Source of the DNA: Gordonia rhizosphera NBRC 16068
GTDB lineage: Bacteria > Actinomycetota > Actinomycetes > Mycobacteriales > Mycobacteriaceae
Assembly: GCF_000298195.1 (NCBI RefSeq)
Contig: NZ_BAHC01000200.1
Span: 1-50,885, forward strand
DNA length: 50,885 nucleotides
Direction: 5' to 3'
The position numbers and the translations under genes were made by a program. Shown here in pieces: positions 42,282 through 50,688 of this stretch. Numbering within the stretch: the stretch's first letter is position 1; the number at the start of each line of letters is the position of its first letter. The notes under the pieces are model-generated. The model had not been told where the DNA came from, did no database searches, and worked only from the letters and a program-made list of their open reading frames with translations.

Positions 42282-44737
42282 GCGCGGATCTTCTTCATCT
42301 CGGGGTCGACGAGCGGCTCCGCGACAACGGTGGCGGGGATGCGACGATCGAAGTACTGGATCTCCACCCGGGAACCCACGCCGGCCGATGCGGGCAGCCA
42401 CGCATAGGCGATCGGTGCCCTGACGGTGTGTCCGAACGCGGCGCTGGTGACGTAACCGACGGGCTCACCGTCGACGAACACCGGCTCCGAGCCGAGAACC
42501 ACCGAGCGGCCGTCATCGATCGTCAAGCACGACAGGCGGCGCTCAACGGTGTCCGCGGAGATTCCTTCGAGGGCATCACGGCCGACGAACTCACCCTTTT
42601 GCGGTCGGACGGCAAACCCGACGCCGGCCTCGTAGGGGTTGTGCTCGGTGGTCATGTCGGTGCCCCAGGAGCGGTACCCCTTCTCCATGCGCAGGCTGTT
42701 GAACGCGGCGCGGCCTCCGGCGATGATGCCGTGCTGCCGGCCCTCGGCCCACAGCACATCCCACAACCGCTGACCGTTGTCGGCGGTCGTGTAGAGCTCC
42801 CAACCGAGTTCACCGACATAGGACAGTCGCATCGCCGTCACCGGCACGCCGCTGATCCGCACCTTCTTGGCACGGAAGTACTTGAAGCCCTCGTTCGAGA
42901 AGTCGTCGTCGCTCAAGACCTCGACGAGATCGCGGGCGAGCGGGCCCCACAGGCCGATGCAGCAGGTGCCACCGGTGATATCGCGGACCGCGACGCTGCC
43001 GTCCTTGGGTGCCTCACGCTGGAAGTAGTCCAGATCCAGGTTGCCGTTGGCGCCGATCTGGAAGGTGTCCTGCGACAGTCGCGCCACCGTGAGATCGCTC
43101 TTGACTCCACCGGCGGAATCCAGTGCGAGCGTATAGGTGACGGCCCCGACCGACTTGTCCATCTTGCCGCTGGTCAGCCGCTCCAGCAGCGCCAGAGCGC
43201 CAGGTCCGGAGACCTCGAGTCGCTTGAGGGGGGTCATGTCATAGAGGGCCACCGCGGTGCGGGTGCGCCAGGCCTCCGCGGCCGCGATCGGGGAGTGGAA
43301 CATCGCCGACCACGAGTCGCGCTCGGGCTCCTGCCATTCGGTGGGCAGCTCGTCGAGCAGGGAGGCATTGGCCTCGTACCAGTGCGGGCGTTCCCAGCCG
43401 GCACCCTCGAGGAAGAACGCACCGAGTTCTACCTGACGCGCATGGAACGGGCTCACGCGTAGGTTTCGCGGGGATTCCTTGGGCTGCAGGGGATGCAGGA
43501 CGTCGTAGATCTCCACGAAGTTCTGTTGAGACGTCTCGCTGACGTAGCCGGGGTCGCGCTGGAACTCTTCGAAGCGATGCACGTCGCAACCGTGCAGCTC
43601 GATCTCGGAGCGACCGTCGACCAGCAGCTGCGCCACCGAACGGGCGACACCCGCGGAGTGGGTCACCCACACCGCTTCGGCGATCCAGAAGCCCGCCACC
43701 TCCGGCGATTCGCCGATCAGTGGTCCGCCGTCCGGCGTGAAGGAGAAGATGCCGTTGAAACCGTTGTCGATCTTCGCCGTTTCCAGGCAGGGCAGAAGCT
43801 TCTGGCACTCAGCCCACGCGGGCGCGAAGTCCTCTTCGGTGAAGGTCAGCATCGAGGGCATGGCGTTGTCGTCGATGTCACCGCCGGGCAGGTCGCGCAG
43901 ATCCACCGGCATCGGACGGTGTGCGTAGGAGCCGATACCGAGACGGTCGACGTGCTCCCGGAAGTACAGATCCTGATCCTGGTGGCGGAGGATCGGGAAT
44001 CCTGCCTCGTTGAGTTCGCTATTGCGGCCGGCGAGTTCGGGGATCTGGTCGGTCTTGGCGTACTGGTGGGCCAGCGGAAGCAGCGGCGTGTCCATGCCGA
44101 CCAGCTGTCCGAGCTCCGGGCCCCAGAAGCCGCCGCAGGAGACCACGATATCCGCGGGAATGACGCCGGCCGAGGTGGCGACGCCGGTGACCTTCGAGTT
44201 CTTGTGCTCGATTCCGATGACCTTGGTGTTGCCCTGGAAGACCGCTCCGCGGCTCTCCGCGCGTCGAGCGAGGGCGACCACGATGCGGGAAGCCTTGGCC
44301 AGGCCGTCGGTCTCCACGTGGAGACCACCGAGGATGCGGTCGGCGTCGAGCAGCGGGTGGATCTTGGCGCATTCCTCGGGGCTGATCACGCGGCCTTCGA
44401 CACCCCATGAGGTCGCCCAGCCCTGCTTGCGGTGCAGGTCGGCCAGGCGCTCTTCGGTCGTGGCCACCTCGAGGCCACCGAGCTGCCGGAAACACCACTG
44501 CCCATCGACATCGAGCGAGACGAACTTCTCGACGGTGTAGCTCGCCAGCTCGGTCATCGTCTTCGACGAGTTGGTCTGGAACACGAGCCCGGGCGCGTGC
44601 GAGGTCGAACCGCCGGTCAGCGGCAGCGGTCCCTGGTCGAGAACGGTGATGCGGTCCCAACCGCGGGCGGTCAATTCGTCGGCAAGGTTCGCTCCGACGA
44701 TGCCGGCGCCGATGATTACTACGCGCGGTGATGCCAT
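42278..44737 (-). CDS. Dimethylglycine oxidase (FAD and THF-binding)
   Basis: 819 residues. N-terminal FAD part (VVIIGAGIVGANLADEL, GGSTSHAPGLVFQTN) and a C-terminal GcvT-like domain with the THF site (TPLKRLEVSGPGALALLERL, GGTCCIGLWGPLARDL, SYVGELGWELYT, GYRSWGTDMTTEHNPYEAG). I recall the Arthrobacter globiformis enzyme of about 830 residues as near-identical in layout. It oxidises dimethylglycine to sarcosine, passes the methylene to THF and yields H2O2. AGGAG lies 9 bases before ATG 44737. First gene of dmgO-fchA-folD-purU-katG. Confidence 0.92.
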   Translation of the reverse strand: MASPRVVIIGAGIVGANLADELTARGWDRITVLDQGPLPLTGGSTSHAPGLVFQTNSSKTMTELASYTVEKFVSLDVDGQWCFRQLGGLEVATTEERLADLHRKQGWATSWGVEGRVISPEECAKIHPLLDADRILGGLHVETDGLAKASRIVVALARRAESRGAVFQGNTKVIGIEHKNSKVTGVATSAGVIPADIVVSCGGFWGPELGQLVGMDTPLLPLAHQYAKTDQIPELAGRNSELNEAGFPILRHQDQDLYFREHVDRLGIGSYAHRPMPVDLRDLPGGDIDDNAMPSMLTFTEEDFAPAWAECQKLLPCLETAKIDNGFNGIFSFTPDGGPLIGESPEVAGFWIAEAVWVTHSAGVARSVAQLLVDGRSEIELHGCDVHRFEEFQRDPGYVSETSQQNFVEIYDVLHPLQPKESPRNLRVSPFHARQVELGAFFLEGAGWERPHWYEANASLLDELPTEWQEPERDSWSAMFHSPIAAAEAWRTRTAVALYDMTPLKRLEVSGPGALALLERLTSGKMDKSVGAVTYTLALDSAGGVKSDLTVARLSQDTFQIGANGNLDLDYFQREAPKDGSVAVRDITGGTCCIGLWGPLARDLVEVLSDDDFSNEGFKYFRAKKVRISGVPVTAMRLSYVGELGWELYTTADNGQRLWDVLWAEGRQHGIIAGGRAAFNSLRMEKGYRSWGTDMTTEHNPYEAGVGFAVRPQKGEFVGRDALEGISADTVERRLSCLTIDDGRSVVLGSEPVFVDGEPVGYVTSAAFGHTVRAPIAYAWLPASAGVGSRVEIQYFDRRIPATVVAEPLVDPEMKKIRA

Positions 44738-44837
44738 GTGTTGTTGCTCCTAATTGCGGGCTACGGGGTGAGTGGCTGATCGGGCCCGGGTGAGTTGACG
44801 TTGCAGTTGCCAGGTATGTCGATTACTTGTCGGCAAC

Positions 44838-44847
44838 TGATATATCT
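44838..44847. promoter_or_regulatory. TGATATATCA-type operator (TGATATATCT, 9/10)
   Basis: In the 223-bp divergent gap between dimethylglycine oxidase (101 bp) and the cyclo-ligase (114 bp). Confidence 0.6.
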
Positions 44848-44960
44848 AAGGTAAGGTGATGCTGTCCACAGGTCAACCCCCCTCGGCCGAAATTCGAGAA
44901 CATGGGGAATCGTGGCACCGCCGCGCCTGCGGGCCCGAAGGTCCCGACGGAGAGGAACGC

Positions 44961-45590
44961 ATGAGTACCTGTGAGCCTCGCGCAAAGGAAGCGTGGCGTG
45001 AGCGCCTGCTCCTCGCTCGCGCTGCGCGTTCGGAGTCCGACCGCCGGCATGACGCCGAGCGCCTCCGAGGCGCGGTTTCGGATCTGGTGCGGCCGGGTGC
45101 CACGGTGGCCGCCTACATGCCCATGCGTGCCGAACCCGGGGATGCGACACTGCTCGATGCGCTCCGCGGCAACGGTGTGACGGTGCTGCTGCCGATGGTG
45201 CGTGAGGGTCGGGCACTGTCGTGGGGCGCGTACTCGGGTTGCTCGCGTATGACCAGTGGGCCTTACGGTCTCCGGGAACCGGATGACCGGGACGGCAGGC
45301 CTCGCGGCCTCCGGGACGCGGACCTGGTGCTGGTTCCCGCGCTGGCGATCGATCGACGGGGTGTGCGACTCGGCCGGGGCGCCGGGTATTACGATCGCGC
45401 GCTGTCCGCGCTCCGAGACCGCGAGATCCCTAGGGTGGCGGTGGTTCACGATGACGAGTTGCTCGACGAGTTACCGTCCGAATCCCACGACGTGCGGATG
45501 ACGCATGTGATCACTCCGTTGCGGGGGCTGTTGGAGATCCCGGTCGACACGATTCCGCGATTTCACGTCACCGTCGTCTCGAACCCGTGA
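44961..45590 (+). CDS. 5-formyltetrahydrofolate cyclo-ligase
   Basis: About 209 residues. ATP-dependent conversion of 5-formyl-THF to methenyl-THF. Motifs: AYMPMRAEPGDATLLDALR, DLVLVPALAIDRRGVRLGRGAGYYDRAL. 5-formyl-THF arises from SHMT side activity and blocks folate enzymes, so this gene would rescue folate during high flux. ATG 44961 has GAGAGG upstream; it is divergent from dimethylglycine oxidase with a shared operator. Confidence 0.9.
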   Translation: MSTCEPRAKEAWRERLLLARAARSESDRRHDAERLRGAVSDLVRPGATVAAYMPMRAEPGDATLLDALRGNGVTVLLPMVREGRALSWGAYSGCSRMTSGPYGLREPDDRDGRPRGLRDADLVLVPALAIDRRGVRLGRGAGYYDRALSALRDREIPRVAVVHDDELLDELPSESHDVRMTHVITPLRGLLEIPVDTIPRFHVTVVSNP

Positions 45591-46407
45591 CGATGCGCTC
45601 GGGATGTGTGTAGACGTTCATCGATTCACCGCGCAGGAAGCCGACCAGTGTCATGCCGGTCGCGTCGGCAAGGTCGATGGCGAGTGAGGACGGTGCCGAC
45701 ACAGCCGCGAGAACCGGGATCCCCGCCATCGCCGCCTTCTGCGTCAGCTCGAACGAAGCGCGGCCGGACACCAGCAAGATCGTGTGGCGCAAAGGGAATC
45801 GGCCGACTTCCATACCCCACCCGATCAGCTTGTCGACCGCGTTGTGGCGACCGATGTCCTCCCTGACCGCGAAGGGAGTCCCCTCTGCATCGAACAGTCC
45901 CGCGGCGTGCAGGCCCCCGGTGGTGCTGAAGACCCGCTGCGCTTCGCGCAATGTGCTCGGGAGTGAGACGAGGGTGTCGATCGGCACCGAGATGTCGTCG
46001 CCGGCCGGCTCGAACCGGGTGCGTTGTCGCACGGCATCCAGCGAGCTCTTGCCGCACACGCCGCATGACGACGTGGTGTAGAAGTTCCGCTCGATACCGA
46101 CGTCGGGGAGCCGCACTCCGGGGGCGAGCGTTACATCGAGCACGTTGTAGGTGTTGCGACCGTCGTCGTCGAAGCTGTTGCAGTAGCGAATGGATTCAAT
46201 GTCATCGCGGGCCCCGATGAGCCCTTCCGTCATCAGGAATCCCTGGGCCAGCTCGAAATCCGAGCCGGGGGTGCGCATCGTCACCGAAATCGGGGTGCCG
46301 TTGATGCGGATCTCGAGTGGCTCCTCGACCACCACCGCGTCGGGTCTGCGCGTCGTGCGTGTGTTCTCGATGCGGGTGACCCGGGTACGAGTGCTGAGCC
46401 TGCCCAT
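45568..46407 (-). CDS. fdhD: FdhD sulfurtransferase for formate dehydrogenase
   Basis: 279 residues. Transfers sulfur to the molybdenum cofactor of formate dehydrogenases. The catalytic Cys pair is in SSCGVCGKSS, with GGLHAAGLFD, VREDIGRHNAVDKLIGWG and LLVSGRASFELTQKA. The start overlaps the dehydrogenase stop (ATGA), and the last 23 bases overlap the cyclo-ligase end. Pairing supports the formate dehydrogenase assignment of its neighbour. Confidence 0.93.
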   Translation of the reverse strand: MGRLSTRTRVTRIENTRTTRRPDAVVVEEPLEIRINGTPISVTMRTPGSDFELAQGFLMTEGLIGARDDIESIRYCNSFDDDGRNTYNVLDVTLAPGVRLPDVGIERNFYTTSSCGVCGKSSLDAVRQRTRFEPAGDDISVPIDTLVSLPSTLREAQRVFSTTGGLHAAGLFDAEGTPFAVREDIGRHNAVDKLIGWGMEVGRFPLRHTILLVSGRASFELTQKAAMAGIPVLAAVSAPSSLAIDLADATGMTLVGFLRGESMNVYTHPERIVTGSRRR

Positions 46408-48713
46408 CAGTGTCTGGCTTCCAACCGGATGATGACCGCCTTGGAAACCGGGGTGTTCGACTTGAGGGCGACGTGGTCGAGTGGGATGAGCGGGTTGGTT
46501 TCCGGGTAGTACGCAGCCACATTGCCGACAGGGGTCGGATACGGCACGAGCCTGAAGTCCTCGGCGCGCCGCTCCTCGAGCGAGCCATCCGGAGACGTCC
46601 ACTCCGAGACCAGGTCCACTCGATCGCCGGCGCGGTAGCCGTGCGATTCGATGTCGGCGGCGTTGATGAGCAGCACCCGTCGTCCGCCCTTCACCCCGCG
46701 ATAGCGGTCGTCAAGACCGTAGATGGTGGTGTTGTACTGGTCATGACTACGCATCGTCTGCAGGATCAGCCGTCCCGTGGGCACGGGAATCCAGACGAGC
46801 TCGTTGACGACGAAGTTCGCCTTGCCGCTGTAGGTTTCGAATCGCCGTTCGTCACGCGGCGGATGCGGCAGGCAGAATCCGTCGGGCTGACGGACCTTGG
46901 TGTTGAAATCCTCGAACCCGGGGATGACGCGGCCGATCGAGTTCCGGATCGAGTCGTAGTCGTCAGCGAATTCGCGCCACGGGACCGGGTGGTTCGACCC
47001 GAACAGGGCGAGAGCGAGTTCGCAAACGATGGCGACCTCGCTGCGCAGATGCTCACTCGCAGGCTTGAGGCCGCCCCGCGACAGGTGCACCATCGACATC
47101 GAATTTTCCACGGTCACTTGCTGTTTGCGTCCGGCGCGAACGTCTTTGTCGGTGCGACCAAGGGAGGGGAGGATGAGGCCGATCTTGCCCGTGACGAGGT
47201 GTGACCGGTTGAGCTTGGTGGAGACCTGGACGGTGAGTGCGCAGTTACGCAGGGCGGCTTCGGTGACCGCGGTGTCCGGGGTGGCCGAGACGAAGTTCCC
47301 ACCCATGGCCATGAAGACCGAGGCGGCGCCGTCGCGCATCGCACGAATCGAGTCGACCGCATCGAGCCCGTGATGGCGAGGCGATTCGATACCGAATTCG
47401 GTGTCGAGTGCATCGAGGAACTCATCGGGCATCTTCTCCCAGATACCCATCGTGCGATCGCCCTGCACGTTGGAATGGCCGCGGACCGGACACACGCCGG
47501 CGCCGGGCTTGCCGATCATCCCGCGCATGAGCAGCAGGGCCACGGCATCCTGGATGGTCGCAACGCCGTGGGTTTGTTGGGTGAGTCCCATCGCCCAGCA
47601 GATGATGGTGCGTTGCGAGGTGATGACGGCGTCGGCCGTGGACTGCAACTCCTCGCGGGTCAGCCCGGTGGCCTCGAGCACGGTGGCGAGGTCGACGGTG
47701 CGGATGTACTCGGCGAACTCCGGCCAGCCGGCGCACGAGCGTCCGAGGAAGTCGTGGTCGAGCACCGTCCCCGGTGCCCGGTCCTCGGCCTCGAGGACGA
47801 GTTTGGCCAGCCCCTGGAAGAGTGCCTGGTCGCCGCCGATGCGGATCTGCAGGAAGTCGTCGGCGATGGCGACGCCGTCACCGATGACGCCGTGAACCTT
47901 CTGCGGGTCCTTGAAGCGGAGCAGCCCGGCCTCGGGGAGAGGATTGACCGCGATCACCCGAGCCCCGTTGCCCTTGGCCTTCTCGAGTGTCGAGAGCATG
48001 CGGGGATGATTGGTGCCGGGGTTCTGGCCGGTGATGATGATCAGTTCGGCGTGTTCGATGTCGGGTACCGACACCGAGCCCTTGCCGATCCCGATCGTCT
48101 CGGTCAGCGCGGAACCGGAGGACTCGTGGCACATGTTCGAACAGTCGGGCATGTTGTTCGTCCCGAATGCGCGAATCATCAACTGGTACACGAAGGCCGC
48201 TTCGTTGCTGGTGCGGCCCGAGGTGTAGAAGACAGCCTCGTCCGGCGACGCCAGATTGCGTAGTTCGTCCGCGATGAGCGCGTACGCTTCGTCCCAGTCG
48301 ATGGGTACGTAGTGTTGCGCTCCGGGCCGCAGCACCATCGGGTGTGTCAGGCGCCCCTGCTGACCCAGCGAGTATTCGGGCTTGGTGAGCAGTTCGTCGA
48401 CCGAGTGGGCTGCGAAGAATTCAGGGCCGACGGTCCGTTTGGTGGCTTCCTCCGCGACCGCCTTCGCGCCGTTCTCGCAGAACTCGGCGTGCTTGCGATG
48501 GCCCGGGGTCTCCGGCCATGCGCACCCGGGACAATCGAACCCGTTGCGCTGGTTGAGCTTGAAGAACGTCCTGGCCGTTCTTCCGAGACCCATCTGCTCA
48601 CGGCCGCGAAGCAGGGAGACCATCACCGCAGGAACGCCGGCAGCATAGGACTTGTTCGGGGAGACGACGAGATCGCTCTCGTCGTAGTCGTACTCGTCGG
48701 CGACGTTCAACAT
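46407..48713 (-). CDS. FdhF/YdeP-family molybdopterin oxidoreductase, probable formate dehydrogenase
   Basis: 768 residues. Cluster region C61-x2-C64 and C79 (CPGC, AEFCENGAK), then the cofactor domain with DCSNMCHESSGSAL whose Cys-His would be the metal ligand, and a C-terminal MopB domain (GRLILQTMRSHDQYNTTIYG). It belongs to the YdeP-type group whose formate activity is less well proven than FdhF itself. PurU and FdhD context makes formate oxidation to CO2 likely. AGGAG lies next to GTG 48716/ATG 48713. A perfect operator is 123 bp upstream. Confidence 0.85.
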   Translation of the reverse strand: MLNVADEYDYDESDLVVSPNKSYAAGVPAVMVSLLRGREQMGLGRTARTFFKLNQRNGFDCPGCAWPETPGHRKHAEFCENGAKAVAEEATKRTVGPEFFAAHSVDELLTKPEYSLGQQGRLTHPMVLRPGAQHYVPIDWDEAYALIADELRNLASPDEAVFYTSGRTSNEAAFVYQLMIRAFGTNNMPDCSNMCHESSGSALTETIGIGKGSVSVPDIEHAELIIITGQNPGTNHPRMLSTLEKAKGNGARVIAVNPLPEAGLLRFKDPQKVHGVIGDGVAIADDFLQIRIGGDQALFQGLAKLVLEAEDRAPGTVLDHDFLGRSCAGWPEFAEYIRTVDLATVLEATGLTREELQSTADAVITSQRTIICWAMGLTQQTHGVATIQDAVALLLMRGMIGKPGAGVCPVRGHSNVQGDRTMGIWEKMPDEFLDALDTEFGIESPRHHGLDAVDSIRAMRDGAASVFMAMGGNFVSATPDTAVTEAALRNCALTVQVSTKLNRSHLVTGKIGLILPSLGRTDKDVRAGRKQQVTVENSMSMVHLSRGGLKPASEHLRSEVAIVCELALALFGSNHPVPWREFADDYDSIRNSIGRVIPGFEDFNTKVRQPDGFCLPHPPRDERRFETYSGKANFVVNELVWIPVPTGRLILQTMRSHDQYNTTIYGLDDRYRGVKGGRRVLLINAADIESHGYRAGDRVDLVSEWTSPDGSLEERRAEDFRLVPYPTPVGNVAAYYPETNPLIPLDHVALKSNTPVSKAVIIRLEARH

Positions 48714-48835
48714 CACTCCTGTATGCGAATTGTCCTGACCCGAAACGAATCTGACGGTCGAAGGCGACGATTTCGCATGCTAGCATCGCTCGTCCGGCCC
48801 GCCGAGAAGAAGGTCTGGCCCGGGCTTCCACTCTT

Positions 48836-48845
48836 TGATATATCA
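48836..48845. promoter_or_regulatory. TGATATATCA operator (perfect)
   Basis: 123 bp before the formate dehydrogenase start. The 277-bp gap 48714-48990 contains this site and no supported gene. Confidence 0.7.
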
Positions 48846-48990
48846 GGTGGATGTTAGAGCGTGTCGAACCGGGCCGTCAAGGGGCGGTGAACGATGGGTG
48901 TGGGAGCGTGGGCGGGCTGTGGTGAGCGCCTGTCGCGGGCTGCCTCGGCGGGCCGGTGTCCCGCTGAGGCCTGGAGCCGATAATCGCCGA

Positions 48991-49320
48991 TCAGGAACTC
49001 GTGTCGGGGCGATGCACGGCGGTCTCGGTGGAGAGGAACCAGCTGAGGCTTTCGATGAAGTCCTCTTCGTGTTCGCGCAGCGCGTCGGCCTCGGGCGACG
49101 CGAACGCGCGTGCGACCGCGCCGACCGACGGGAAGTACAACTCGGCGAGGCCGTCATAGGGCCACGTGCTGTGGTGCTCGATCGCCGGGCTCTGGAAATA
49201 TCGCTCGACCTCGGGGAGCCGCCAGACGAACGCGGGATGCTCGGATTGCCACTTGTGGAGGAACTGTTCGCGGCTGATATCTGGCCGGGCTTTGATCAGG
49301 GCGACGACTTTGACGGACAC
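48991..49320 (-). CDS. EthD domain-containing protein
   Basis: 109-residue alpha/beta dimeric barrel-type protein (VKVVALIKARPDISREQFLHKWQSEHPAF, WPYDGLAELYFPSVGAVARAFASPEADAL). EthD-like proteins accompany oxidative degradation enzymes, with unclear activity. GTG 49320 has AAAGGA upstream; no ATG fits. It follows the old-yellow-enzyme gene in the same direction by 121 bp, and a weak GTGGGCCG/CGGCCCAC pairing lies between them. Confidence 0.82.
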   Translation of the reverse strand: MSVKVVALIKARPDISREQFLHKWQSEHPAFVWRLPEVERYFQSPAIEHHSTWPYDGLAELYFPSVGAVARAFASPEADALREHEEDFIESLSWFLSTETAVHRPDTSS

Positions 49321-49441
49321 TGAGATTCCTTTCAGCAGGGAGTTTGTGGGACGCGAATGCTGCCGGTGGGCCGCGGTGGGGCGTGGGCGGACGCAACACT
49401 TCTCGCCGGCCCACGACCCACCGCAGTGTGGTCTGCTGCGA

Positions 49442-50515
49442 CTAGACCGCTTCCAACGGCGACCACTCGGCGTAGTCGATGTAGCCGCGGTCTCCGCCCG
49501 TGTAGAAGGTCGACTCGTCGGGGACCGTGAGCTCGAGGTCGTCCCGCAGGCGGCGGACCAGGTCGGGGTTCGAGATGAAGTAGCGTCCGAAGCTGATAAG
49601 GTCGGCACCTCGCTCGATGGAGTCCTTCGCAGCGTCCAGGCTGGCGTAGCGAGTGCTTCCGACGGTGGCGGGATTGACGATCAACGGACCCGACCACTTC
49701 TGCCGAATCAACTCCGCCACATCGGGTGCGGCGGTCTCGAGGGTGTGCAGGTAGGCAAGATCCAGCGGGTTCAGGGCATCGATGAGGGCCGCGTACAGCT
49801 CGGCCGGGTCACTCTCGTTCATGTCGTGGAACCGGCCGCCGGGGGAGATGCGCAGTCCCACCCGGTCCGAGCCTATGGCATTGCTCACGGCGGTCGCGAC
49901 CTCGGTCACAAACCGGACCCTGTTCTCCGCCGAGCCTCCGTACTCATCGGTTCGCTGATTGCTGTTGTCCGACAGGAACTGTTGGATCAGGTAGCCGTTG
50001 GCACCGTGGAGTTCGACTCCGTCGAATCCCGCCTCGATCGACCGTTCGGCGGCCTTGACGAACACATCGATCTCTTCGCGGATCTGTTCGGTCGTCATCA
50101 CGATCGGTGTGACGAACGCGAGTCGTCCACCGGAGTTGAAGATGGTCCCCTGAGCGGCGATGGCGGAGGCGCCGATCGGCTGCATCCCGTTGATCTCGGG
50201 GTGTCCGATCCGCCCGCCGTGCATGAGTTGGGCGAACACCGTGCCGCCGTTGTCGTGCACGGCCGCGGTGATCGGCTTCCACGCTTGCACATGTTCGTCT
50301 CGGTACATCCCGGGGATGTTGGGCTCGGATTGTCCCTGGCGGGAGGGGGATAGGCCCTCGCTCACGATCAGTCCCGCGGACGCGCGCTGGGCGTAGTAGT
50401 CGGCAGCAGACGCCGATGGCAGCCCGTCGCTGGTGGCCCGAACTCGGGTCATCGGAGCCATGACGACGCGGTTGGCGAGTCGTAGGTTGCCCAGTTGGTA
50501 GCTATCGAACAGCAC
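49442..50515 (-). CDS. Old yellow enzyme family alkene reductase
   Basis: 357 residues, FMN-dependent. Barrel start LFDSYQLGNLRLANRVVMAPMTR, AQLMHGGRIGHP, FDGVELHGANGYLIQQFLSDNSNQRTDEYGGS with the active-site His/Asn pair, and LISFGRYFISNPDL. Family members reduce activated C=C bonds (enones, nitro compounds). GTG 50515 has GAGGAG about 11 bases upstream. It is divergent from the acyl-CoA dehydrogenase-like start with a TetR-type palindrome between. Probably not part of the betaine pathway. Confidence 0.92.
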   Translation of the reverse strand: MLFDSYQLGNLRLANRVVMAPMTRVRATSDGLPSASAADYYAQRASAGLIVSEGLSPSRQGQSEPNIPGMYRDEHVQAWKPITAAVHDNGGTVFAQLMHGGRIGHPEINGMQPIGASAIAAQGTIFNSGGRLAFVTPIVMTTEQIREEIDVFVKAAERSIEAGFDGVELHGANGYLIQQFLSDNSNQRTDEYGGSAENRVRFVTEVATAVSNAIGSDRVGLRISPGGRFHDMNESDPAELYAALIDALNPLDLAYLHTLETAAPDVAELIRQKWSGPLIVNPATVGSTRYASLDAAKDSIERGADLISFGRYFISNPDLVRRLRDDLELTVPDESTFYTGGDRGYIDYAEWSPLEAV

Positions 50516-50589
50516 GATTCTTGCTTCTCCTCACGACCGCTGTCTGCGGTCTCGACGACATCTGCACGGCACGACTTGGGGGGTAGTAA

Positions 50590-50607
50590 AACGTACGTGC
50601 GTTCGTT
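50590..50607. promoter_or_regulatory. TetR-type inverted repeat AACGTACG-TG-CGTTCGTT
   Basis: 8-bp arms with one mismatch, in the 173-bp divergent gap between the reductase and the final partial gene. The pattern of ACG/CGT-rich arms fits TetR-family operators. No tetR gene is in the window. Confidence 0.5.
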
Positions 50608-50688
50608 AGTATTAACGACCAGATCCGGTGTGTCAACGGTCACGTGACGGCGGGAACGTGACGTGCGGGGCGTGAAAGGTGGAGGTCC

